DNA of 22,054 bases from an uncultured Collinsella sp. (lineage in GTDB: Bacteria > Actinomycetota > Coriobacteriia > Coriobacteriales > Coriobacteriaceae): assembly GCA_900550965.1 (NCBI GenBank), contig URUC01000029.1, forward strand, positions 1 to 22,054, read 5' to 3'. The translations under genes were made by a program, and so were the position numbers. Below are positions 14,459 through 20,912 of the stretch, in pieces (the stretch's first letter is position 1; each line of letters opens with the position of its first letter). Below the pieces are notes generated by a model that was not told the origin of the DNA, searched no databases, and saw only the letters and a list, made by a program, of their open reading frames with translations.

Positions 14459-14527
14459 AAGTTGCGGTGAAATAGGGACTGTTTGGCGGTCTCAGAGCTT
14501 CAATCAGTCCCTATTTCACCGCAACTT
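14459..14527. repeat. GGGAC-cored palindrome E (23-bp perfect arms)
   Basis: Arms at 14459-14481 and 14505-14527 are perfect 23-bp complements around a 23-nt spacer. Each arm carries GTGAAATAGGGACTG or its complement. There is no T-run after the right arm beyond TTT. It lies between the divergent minus-strand zinc-ribbon gene and tmk. Confidence 0.85.
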
Positions 14528-14542
14528 TGGAAAGGCGCCTTT

Positions 14543-14556
14543 AGCCATTGGGGACG
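14543..14556. repeat. Partial copy of the palindrome C half-site
   Basis: AGCCATTGGGGACG differs by one base from AGTCATTGGGGACG at 5891-5904. The returning arm is missing. TTGGGG within it lies 18 bp before the tmk -10 box, so the fragment may supply the -35. Confidence 0.5.
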
Positions 14557-14571
14557 CGCCGAGCACTGGGG

Positions 14572-14577
14572 TATCAT
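14572..14577 (+). promoter_or_regulatory. -10 box for the tmk-holB-ricT operon
   Basis: TATCAT preceded by GGGG, with TTGGGG at 14548-14553 as a possible -35 (18-bp spacing). The same GGGGTATCAT precedes comF. Confidence 0.55.
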
Positions 14578-14629
14578 GGCTTGGTTGATATATCTGCATT
14601 TACGCGCCTTGTAGGAAGGGGCTGCGCCC

Positions 14630-15313
14630 ATGGCTTTTGAGCCTGCTCAACATAGCTTTATCACGCTCGAGGGCGTCGACGGTGCCGGCAAGTCCACGCA
14701 GGCGCGCCTGCTTGCCCGCGCGCTCGAACTCGCTGGCTATCAGGTCGTAACTCTGCGCGAGCCGGGTGGCACTGCCATCAGCGAAAAGATTCGCGCCCTG
14801 CTGCTCGACCCCGCCAACACGGCGATGGGCGATACCTGCGAGCTGTTGCTCTACGAGGCTGCGCGTGCCCAGTTGGTGCACGAGGTCATAGCCCCCGCCC
14901 TTGCGGCCGGCAAGGTGGTCCTGTGCGATCGCTTCTACGATTCCACGACCTGCTACCAGGCATTTGCCGACGGCCTCGATCGCCAGATGGTGCGCGACGC
15001 CAACAACCTGGCCGTCGCGGGAACGCACCCGGCGCTCACACTCGTCTACCACATCACGCCCGAGCAGGCGGCGCTGCGCATGGCAGCCCGTGGCGCGGCA
15101 GATCGCATGGAGGCTAAGGGCATGGCATTCCAGGAGCGTGTCTACGAGGGGTTTTGCGCAATTGCTGCCGAGGAGCCAGACCGCGTAAAGCTCATCGACG
15201 CCACTACGACCGTCGAGGAAGTCTTCGAGAAGACGGTCGAGCAGGTTCGCGCGTACGGTCTCGACATTCCGCAGGAAGCCGTCGCCGCCGCGCTTGCCAA
15301 GGAGGCCGAGTAA
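14630..15313 (+). CDS. tmk: Thymidylate kinase
   Basis: Phosphorylates dTMP to dTDP for DNA synthesis. The 227-residue protein has the P-loop EGVDGAGKST (14-23), the REPGGT motif, the dTMP-binding DRFYDSTTCYQ (DRx signature), and a LID-like segment ARGAADRMEAKG. GGAAGGGG lies about 8 nt before the ATG at 14630. holB begins one base after its stop, so translation is coupled. The order tmk-holB-ricT matches that of many Gram-positive bacteria. Confidence 0.97.
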   Translation: MAFEPAQHSFITLEGVDGAGKSTQARLLARALELAGYQVVTLREPGGTAISEKIRALLLDPANTAMGDTCELLLYEAARAQLVHEVIAPALAAGKVVLCDRFYDSTTCYQAFADGLDRQMVRDANNLAVAGTHPALTLVYHITPEQAALRMAARGAADRMEAKGMAFQERVYEGFCAIAAEEPDRVKLIDATTTVEEVFEKTVEQVRAYGLDIPQEAVAAALAKEAE

Positions 15314-15314
15314 C

Positions 15315-16442
15315 ATGGCCCCTGCTCAGGCAAGCCTGCTGACCAAGCTCGACACCCAAGAGCGCGTGCGTGACTATTTGACCAATGCCGTCGCTAGCGG
15401 TCGCGCATCGCACGCCTACCTGTTTTTGGGCGCTCCCGGCGCGGGCAAGCTCGACGCCGCGTGGGCGCTCGCCCAAGCCTTCCTGTGCGAGCAGGATGGC
15501 TGCGGCTCATGCGATAGCTGCGTGCGCGTCGCCCGCCATACGCACCCCGACGTGCACTATTACACGCCCGAGAGCGCCACGGGCTACCTCATCGCCCAGA
15601 CCCGCGAGCTGCTCGACGACGTGCCCCTGGCGCCCATCCGTGCCAAGGCCAAGGTCTACATCATCGACCGTGCCGAGCAGCTGCGCGCCAACACCGCTAA
15701 CGCGCTGCTCAAAACACTCGAGGAGCCGCCCGAGGGCGTCATGTTCATCTTGCTGGGCACCTCGGCAGACGTGATGTTGCCCACCATCGTGAGCCGCTGC
15801 CAGTGCGTGCCGTTTCGGCTGGTGTCGCCCGCCGTGGCCGCGCGTGCCGTGAGTCGCGCCACCGGTCAGGACCCTGCGCGTTGCCGCATGGCCGTCGCCG
15901 TAGCGGGAAGCCCCACGCGTGGCATCGAGTTCCTCAAGAGCGCCGAGCGCCAGGATGCTCGCCGCCAGATGGTCCGTGCCATCGATTCGCTCATCGCCGC
16001 CGACGAGGCCGATGTGCTCAGCCGCGCCAAGTCGCTCATCGTCGCCGTTAAGGCGCCGCTCGCCGAGGTCAAGTCCACGCAGGAAAAGGTGCTCGAGCAA
16101 AACGCCGATTACCTGTCGCGTGGAGCATTGAAGCAGCTTGAGGACCGCAACAAGCGCGAACTCAACGCGCGCGAGCGTTCGGGTATCATGGAAGCGCTGG
16201 CGAGCGCGCGGACGCTCATGCGCGACGTGCTGCTGACGCTTCAGGACGAGGCAGCCGACGTCGTGAACGAGGACGTGCGCGACACGATCGGGCGGCTTGC
16301 CGCCGCGACCAATGTTGCGGGTGCCACGCGGGCGCTCGAGGCGGTCGCAATTGCCGAGCGCAACATCGCCAGAAACGTTACTCCCCAGCTGGCCATCGAG
16401 GTCATGCTGTTCGATATCAGGAAGGCACTGAAATGCCGTTAG
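15315..16442 (+). CDS. holB: DNA polymerase III delta-prime subunit
   Basis: Clamp-loader subunit that helps open and load the beta clamp. The 375-residue protein begins with the AAA+ domain: ASHAYLFLGAPGAGK, with a Walker A-like loop at 39-45 in which Leu replaces the usual Ser/Thr after Lys, in line with the degenerate ATP site of delta-prime. Four cysteines (C58, C63, C66, C69) form the clamp-loader zinc module. LKTLEEPPEGVMFILL and IVSRCQCVPF (the SRC motif) follow. The ATG at 15315 has AAGGAGG upstream; an in-frame ATG at 15294 lies inside tmk and would bypass it. Its last 10 bases overlap the start of ricT. Confidence 0.95.
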   Translation: MAPAQASLLTKLDTQERVRDYLTNAVASGRASHAYLFLGAPGAGKLDAAWALAQAFLCEQDGCGSCDSCVRVARHTHPDVHYYTPESATGYLIAQTRELLDDVPLAPIRAKAKVYIIDRAEQLRANTANALLKTLEEPPEGVMFILLGTSADVMLPTIVSRCQCVPFRLVSPAVAARAVSRATGQDPARCRMAVAVAGSPTRGIEFLKSAERQDARRQMVRAIDSLIAADEADVLSRAKSLIVAVKAPLAEVKSTQEKVLEQNADYLSRGALKQLEDRNKRELNARERSGIMEALASARTLMRDVLLTLQDEAADVVNEDVRDTIGRLAAATNVAGATRALEAVAIAERNIARNVTPQLAIEVMLFDIRKALKCR

Positions 16443-18133
16443 TCGTACCCGTTAAGTTTACCTACGCCTCGCGCGACCTGTGGTTCGATCCGCAGGATTT
16501 GGATATCCTCGAGGCCGATTATGCCATTTGCTCCACCGAGCGCGGAACCGAGATCGGCCTGGTCACGGCCGATCCCTTCGAGGTGCCGCAAGACGAGATC
16601 GGTCAGCCGCTCAAGCCCGTTCTGCGCGTGGCGAGCGACATCGACCTGCAGCTTGCCGACGACCTGGCCATCCAGGGCGACGAGGCCATGGTCGACTTCC
16701 GCCGCCTGGTCAAGGAGCTCGACCTCGAGATGAAGCCGGTCGGCGTCGAGTACCTGTTTGGCGGCGAGAAGGCCGTGTTCTACTTTGCGGCCGAGGAGCG
16801 CGTCGATTTTCGTCAGCTCGTCAAGGACCTGTCCTCGACGCTGCACATTCGCGTCGATATGCGCCAGATCGGCGTGCGCGACGAGACCCGCCTGGTGGGC
16901 GGCTATGCCCAGTGCGGACAGGAACTTTGCTGTACGCGCTTTGGCGGACAGTTTGAGCCCGTCTCGATTCGCATGGCAAAAGAGCAGGACCTACCGCTCA
17001 ACTCGTCCAAGATCAGCGGTGTTTGCGGCCGCCTGATGTGCTGCCTGCGCTATGAGTTCGAGGCCTACAAGGACTTTAAGAGCCGTGCGCCCAAAAAGAA
17101 GACGCTCATCGATACGCCGCTCGGCAAGGCGCGTATCCAGGAATATGACACGCCGCGTGAGCAGCTGGTGCTACGCCTGGAGAACGGCAAAGTCTTTAAG
17201 GTCAATCTGGCCGATATGACGTGCTCGGAGGGCTGCAAAAAGAAGGCCGCCGAGCAGGGCTGCAACTGCCGCCCCGACTGCGTGACGCGCGACGTGCTCG
17301 AGCGTATTGAGTCGCCCGAGATGCGCCTGGCGCTCATGGAGCTCGATCGCGAGAACGGCGTCGACGTGGGCGATGGCCTGTCGAGCGCCGACCGTCTGGC
17401 CGGCACTTCGATGCCCAAGCGCCGTCGTCGCGATGCTGAATCCGATGCTCGCGCCGGTCAGGGCCAGGGCGAGGGCCGTGGCCGCGGAAAGGGCCGTGGT
17501 AAGGCCGAGGCACCCGAGGCCGAGGAGGCCGCCGGTGCCCGTCGTCGTCGCAAGCGCGCGGGCTCGGGCGATGCTACCGAGGCTGCAGCCGCGGGCAAGA
17601 ACGCCTCTCGCGAGCGCGAGGTTCAGCAGCCCCAGCAGCAGAATCGCGGCGGTGGCATGAACCCCACACGTCGTCGCCGCCGTCATCTGTCGAGCGAGGA
17701 GCGCGAGGACGCCTTCCGCGCCGCAGCTGCTCGCGAGGCCGGTGCCGCTTCCAAGGGTCCCTCGGCCTCCGATGCGTCTGCCGACAAGGGCGGCAAGTCA
17801 CGTGGCGAGGAGGAGCGCGCGCCGCGTCCGCGCCGTCGCCATTCCTCGGGCGCGCAACAGAAGCCCTCAGTGCCCTCCGTGGCCGATCAGGTCTCGGATG
17901 GCGAGGTCAAGGTCACGCGCCGTCGTCCCGGAGATGGCGGGGGAGCGGCTGCTAAGGCTTCGCGTGGCGCCGCTCGCGACGAGCGCGAGCCGCGCGAGGA
18001 TCGCGGTGGCGAGGGCTCGGCCGACCAGGGTCAAAAGCGCCGTCGCCGTCGCCGTTCCCGCAAGCCGCGCCAGGATGGTGGCGAGGGCTCGACCCCGTCT
18101 TCGTCCGCACCACAACCGCCCGCCGGCGAATAA
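16433..18133 (+). CDS. ricT: PSP1-domain protein RicT (YaaT) with long arginine-rich tail
   Basis: RicT belongs to the RicA-F-T complex, which partners RNase Y and affects mRNA processing, competence and sporulation in Bacillus. Residues 1 to about 280 match the PSP1 family: FWFDP-like opening, PVGVEYLFGGEKAVFYF, VDFRQLVKDL, the cysteine motifs GQELCCTRFGG and GVCGRLMCCLRYE that in the Bacillus complex take part in [4Fe-4S] binding, and a further cluster CSEGC...CNCRPDC. The position after tmk-holB is conserved. At 566 residues it is about twice the Bacillus protein. The extra part from about residue 330 is low-complexity Arg/Lys/Glu/Ala/Ser with repeated RRRR patches and RGRGKGRGK, probably disordered and RNA-binding. 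AGGAAGG precedes the ATG, which overlaps the end of holB. Confidence 0.92.
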   Translation: MPLVVPVKFTYASRDLWFDPQDLDILEADYAICSTERGTEIGLVTADPFEVPQDEIGQPLKPVLRVASDIDLQLADDLAIQGDEAMVDFRRLVKELDLEMKPVGVEYLFGGEKAVFYFAAEERVDFRQLVKDLSSTLHIRVDMRQIGVRDETRLVGGYAQCGQELCCTRFGGQFEPVSIRMAKEQDLPLNSSKISGVCGRLMCCLRYEFEAYKDFKSRAPKKKTLIDTPLGKARIQEYDTPREQLVLRLENGKVFKVNLADMTCSEGCKKKAAEQGCNCRPDCVTRDVLERIESPEMRLALMELDRENGVDVGDGLSSADRLAGTSMPKRRRRDAESDARAGQGQGEGRGRGKGRGKAEAPEAEEAAGARRRRKRAGSGDATEAAAAGKNASREREVQQPQQQNRGGGMNPTRRRRRHLSSEEREDAFRAAAAREAGAASKGPSASDASADKGGKSRGEEERAPRPRRRHSSGAQQKPSVPSVADQVSDGEVKVTRRRPGDGGGAAAKASRGAARDEREPREDRGGEGSADQGQKRRRRRRSRKPRQDGGEGSTPSSSAPQPPAGE

Positions 18134-18161
18134 CGCCCGCGAGCGGATTTAGCCCGCCTTG

Positions 18162-18184
18162 CCCCGAGCGCATCGGGGTATCAT
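18162..18184 (+). promoter_or_regulatory. comF -10 box with abutting inverted repeat
   Basis: CCCCGA (18162-18167) and TCGGGG (18173-18178) form a 6-bp repeat directly touching the -10 box TATCAT (18179-18184). A transcript from here would start near 18191, so its leader begins with the ribosome-site hairpin described next. Confidence 0.5.
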
Positions 18185-18196
18185 AGCGCCGAATCA

Positions 18197-18232
18197 ACAA
18201 CCCTCCCTGCGACCGAACGTAGGGAGGGTTGT
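18197..18232 (+). promoter_or_regulatory. comF leader hairpin sequestering the ribosome binding site
   Basis: ACAACCCTCCCT (18197-18208) and AGGGAGGGTTGT (18221-18232) form a perfect 12-bp stem around a 12-nt loop. The right arm contains the AGGGAGG Shine-Dalgarno sequence for the comF TTG start four bases later. Closed, the hairpin would block translation. There is no T-run, so it is not a terminator. Confidence 0.75.
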
Positions 18233-18235
18233 GTC

Positions 18236-19042
18236 TTGAAGAGCCATCTGAACATATCGAGCCGTCTGCAGGGTGCCGGTGCCCTACCGTTTGCGGACGA
18301 ATTGCTACCGTTTGCCGAGCGGGTGGCACGCGAGGCGCTCGAGGCATTGTCGCCAACACGATGTGCCGGCTGCGAGCGCACCGGTACGCTTATTTGCCAA
18401 GACTGCCTGGCTGCGCTCACGCTCATCGACCCACGTCATAGCTGCACCCGATGCGGCGCCCCGTTTGGGGATTTGCTGTGCACTGAGTGTTCGGTCGAGG
18501 GCACGTCCTCGGCAATGGCGGAGGCGCTCGACCGCTGCCTGGCGTGCGCCGTCTATGCGCATCCGCTGCCGCGCATCATTAAAGCGTACAAGGATGCGGG
18601 CGAGCGACGTCTGGCTCCGTATCTGGCGGAGCTGCTCTACGACACCGCCCTGCATGCCCAGGTCGTAGCGCCCGATCGCTACGGAGGCGTGCTGTCCGGT
18701 GCGGATGCGGTAGTGTTTGTGCCTGCGACGGCGGCAGCGTTTCGGCGGCGTGATTTTGATCATATGGAGGCTATTGCGGGCCCATTTTGCGAGCTGTCGG
18801 GTGTTCCCCTGCTCGATGCTCTCGTCAAGTACGGGCATGGCGACCAGCGCGAACTCGGTCGTGAGGAGCGCCGCGAGCGTGCCCAAGGCATGTACGAGAC
18901 GGTTGAGGATGTGCGGGGCAAGCGCCTGCTGCTTATCGATGACGTTATCACCACGGGTGCGACCATGGCAGCGGCCTCGGCGGAGCTCAAGCGTGCCGGC
19001 GCCGCAGCAGTCGATGGCGTTGCTATCGCACGTGTTTGGTAG
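18236..19042 (+). CDS. comF: ComF-family phosphoribosyltransferase-like competence protein
   Basis: ComF-family proteins take part in DNA uptake during natural transformation. The 268-residue protein has an N-terminal double zinc module (CAGCERTGTLICQDC and CTRCGAPFGDLLCTEC) and a C-terminal phosphoribosyltransferase domain with the PRPP loop LLLIDDVITTGATM; DFDHMEAIA corresponds to the family's RGFNQ segment but is altered. The TTG start at 18236 is chosen because GGGAGGG lies 8 nt upstream and it precedes the zinc module by about 40 residues. Another in-frame TTG at 18302 has no ribosome site. The leader hairpin suggests translational control. The next gene starts 10 bp downstream. Confidence 0.93.
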   Translation: MKSHLNISSRLQGAGALPFADELLPFAERVAREALEALSPTRCAGCERTGTLICQDCLAALTLIDPRHSCTRCGAPFGDLLCTECSVEGTSSAMAEALDRCLACAVYAHPLPRIIKAYKDAGERRLAPYLAELLYDTALHAQVVAPDRYGGVLSGADAVVFVPATAAAFRRRDFDHMEAIAGPFCELSGVPLLDALVKYGHGDQRELGREERRERAQGMYETVEDVRGKRLLLIDDVITTGATMAAASAELKRAGAAAVDGVAIARVW

Positions 19043-19052
19043 GGGTGGTTTT

Positions 19053-20162
19053 GTGGCAGTAAAGATTGAGCGGTGCAACGAGCTGACAGGCGAACAGCTA
19101 GCGGCTTCCGTAATCCTAACAGGCGCCTCGGCGCTACGCATGATGCGCGCCGAGCGCCGACAAATGGGTTACATCAGCTGGAGGGACCTCGATCCCGATG
19201 AAGAGCGCCGTGCGCTGCGCACGTCGTCGCCCTCGACCGAGGACATCTATCTTCCCGACTTGGTGCGGATTGGGGCCGCAAGCGGCGAGGTGCAAGAAGA
19301 TCTTTGCTTGCTGGTGGGATCTGCGGCGCAGCGCCGCCGCATGCCTGGCGTGGGCTGGTCCGTATGCTCTGGGTTGCCCGCCGGCTCGATTCTAGAGGTG
19401 GAACCGGGGGTGTACAGTCTATCTCCCGAGGCCCTTTGTGTTGCCGTCGCCCGCGAGGTCGGCTGTATCCAGGCATTTGCCCTGGCCCAGGAGCTGTGCT
19501 CTAAGATTTCGCTGAGTGACCGCGGGAAGTATCTGCCTCCCTACACCTCGCCTGTTACGAATAAACTTGCAAAGGACAAGGACCAGCCAGCAGATGTGGG
19601 CTACTTTGAGGTTGAGCCGGTGCTGATGCCCGATCGTCTGGCAGATTATCTCGCGGTATGCAAGGGGACCGCGGCCAAACAGCTGCAGCGTCTGTGTCCC
19701 TATCTTTCGGAAAACCTGCGCTCACCCATGGAGTGCATCATGCTCGCCCTGTTTTCGCTTCCGTTTTCCTATGGCGGGTTTGCCTGCGGGCCTTTTAAGA
19801 CCGACTACAAGATCGAGTTCGATGACCGTGCGCAGGCAATCTCGGGGATGTCCCATGCAGTTTGCGATGCGTATCAAGAAGCAGCTCGGTTTGACCTGGA
19901 ATACAACGGCGAGCTGGGCCATTCCTCTCGGAGGGGACGTATCCATGATGAAAAGCGCAACACGGGCTTGATTACTATGGGAATCGAGGTCGCGACGGTC
20001 AACAACGAAATGCTCTGTGACATGGAAGCGGTGGAAGCGCTCGCATGGCGCGTGCACCAGCGTATGCGAAAGCGGTACCGGAATCGTGTCGATGCCCGCA
20101 GGAAGAAGCAAGAGGCGTTGCTTAACACGCTGCGGGCGTGTTTTGGGCTTAAGCCGGTCTAA
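19053..20162 (+). CDS. Putative AbiEi/DUF559-like protein with nuclease-fold C-terminus
   Basis: A 369-residue protein I recognise only by pattern. The middle (about residues 100-180: VCSGLPAGSILEVEPGVYSLSPE then QAFALAQELCSK) resembles AbiEi-like proteins common in Coriobacteriia. The C-terminal part has FDLEYNGELGH with E283, N285 and H290, followed by DEKRNTGL (D299, R302) and a terminal Arg/Lys-rich helix, similar to DUF559/very-short-patch-like endonuclease domains where EYDG-x-H and D-x-x-R recur. Asn replaces the usual Asp in EYDG, so catalysis is uncertain. The GTG at 19053 has GGGGTGG upstream and lies 10 bp after comF; the longer open frame from 18717 overlaps comF and is not used. 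It is probably co-transcribed with comF. Function is inferred and modestly supported. Confidence 0.75.
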   Translation: MAVKIERCNELTGEQLAASVILTGASALRMMRAERRQMGYISWRDLDPDEERRALRTSSPSTEDIYLPDLVRIGAASGEVQEDLCLLVGSAAQRRRMPGVGWSVCSGLPAGSILEVEPGVYSLSPEALCVAVAREVGCIQAFALAQELCSKISLSDRGKYLPPYTSPVTNKLAKDKDQPADVGYFEVEPVLMPDRLADYLAVCKGTAAKQLQRLCPYLSENLRSPMECIMLALFSLPFSYGGFACGPFKTDYKIEFDDRAQAISGMSHAVCDAYQEAARFDLEYNGELGHSSRRGRIHDEKRNTGLITMGIEVATVNNEMLCDMEAVEALAWRVHQRMRKRYRNRVDARRKKQEALLNTLRACFGLKPV

Positions 20163-20196
20163 TTCACGTCGAAAATAGGGGGTTAATCATATGCCC

Positions 20197-20413
20197 TGGC
20201 CAAAATATGGCAAATATGAGTACTGTCACTAAATCAGTAACAGCAAAATCAAGGAATTTAGGACTCGGAGGCGGCATAAAGTAAGAAGATAATAAACAAA
20301 TGTGGAATAACTAAGCATCAGGTTGGCGACACTGAGCGCATAATCTGTCCGAGAGGCCAAAATTGCCTGTTACTAAATTGGTGACAGTACTCATATTTGC
20401 CATTTTTTGGCCA
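20197..20413. mobile_element. MITE-like element with 47-bp imperfect terminal inverted repeats
   Basis: The left end (20197-20243) and the reverse complement of the right end (20367-20413) match at 43 of 47 positions, starting with TGGCCAAAA and including ATGGCAAATATGAGTACTGT. Each arm ends in an imperfect palindrome around GTCACTAAATCAGTAAC. Inside, CTCGGA (20264-20269) is inverted as TCCGAG (20348-20353), so the whole 217 bp could fold into one long hairpin. It is AT-richer than its neighbours and has no open frame of note. No clear target-site duplication is seen. A miniature transposable element is the best reading; a structured RNA or regulatory palindrome is an alternative. Confidence 0.75.
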
Positions 20414-20414
20414 C

Positions 20415-20462
20415 GGCACCCTAGGAAGGGTGCCCCGGAGCTCCCCATAGGGGAGCTCCGGG
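20415..20462. repeat. Two tandem stable hairpins
   Basis: GGCACCCT-AGGA-AGGGTGCC (20415-20434) is immediately followed by a 13-bp perfect stem with arms CCCGGAGCTCCCC (20434-20446) and GGGGAGCTCCGGG (20450-20462) around ATA. The two share one base. Neither has a T-run on the plus strand; TTTTTT lies just upstream at 20403-20408, inside the MITE-like element. They could end transcription of the upstream gene or shield an RNA. Confidence 0.8.
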
Positions 20463-20557
20463 CTTCACAGAGGCACGAATAGCCCACTCCGACCTGCGAA
20501 ATCTGTACTCGCGATGCGAATGACGCCCCTAACCTTAAACTTTAGCTTGAACTTAGC

Positions 20558-20563
20558 TATAAT
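20558..20563 (+). promoter_or_regulatory. Consensus -10 box upstream of the lipoprotein leader
   Basis: A perfect TATAAT with TTAAAC at 20535-20540 as a partial -35 (17-bp spacing). It is the best promoter match in the window and implies a start near 20570, about 340 nt before the lipoprotein gene. Confidence 0.6.
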
Positions 20564-20569
20564 GCGCTA

Positions 20570-20912
20570 CGTTCCTACCAGGCTGTGGTTGCGGACGGAC
20601 GAAATGCCCGTCCTAGTCCAAGACAGACGCGGTCAAAGGGATCCACGTAAGCGACCGCGTGCGCGCGGCGCGATCATGGCGCGTCCTAGATGTAAGCCGC
20701 ACCGTCCGTTCTACTTTCTTTGGGGCAATACCGCCTCGCGGGCGAGCGGGCCAGTCGTGAAGGTGGCTGCGGCCTCCCGAGCAAACACCCCGGTGCGCAA
20801 GTGTGGGGTCAAATACCAGGTCAGCTGGTGGGAACAATCTGATATTCCGCGCAACGCACGGATCGTATACGACACAGAAGGCAGGGTAGTGGACATGGTG
20901 AGGGGCAGCTTG
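20570..20912 (+). other. Long structured leader or unannotated RNA
   Basis: No convincing gene. Plausible local stems are GGACGG/CCGTCC (20593-20613), ACGCGGTC/GACCGCGT (20627-20660), CTCGC/GCGAG (20735-20746) and ACCAG/CTGGT (20815-20829). The plus frame stays open through the stretch, but the codons used (AGG, GTA, TTA, GGG) are unlike those of neighbouring genes, so it is probably untranslated. I looked for T-box, cobalamin, lysine, glutamine, tmRNA, SRP and RNase P signatures and did not find them. It could be a cis-regulatory leader or an independent RNA. Confidence 0.45.

Noticed and set aside
18717..19052. N-terminal extension of the AbiEi/DUF559-like gene into comF
   Set aside because: It overlaps the conserved phosphoribosyltransferase domain of comF in another frame. 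The GTG at 19053 has a good ribosome site.
20197..20413. CRISPR array or plasmid-like iterons
   Set aside because: There are only two copies and they are in inverted orientation, with no regular direct repeats or spacers.
20514..20912. N-terminal extension of the lipoprotein by about 130 residues
   Set aside because: It would bury the signal peptide and lipobox, its in-frame ATG at 20562 overlaps the -10 box, and the codons used are unlike those of the real genes.
20570..20912. RNase P RNA, tmRNA, SRP RNA, T-box or cobalamin riboswitch
   Set aside because: The conserved core sequences of these classes were looked for on both strands and not found; only generic stems are visible.
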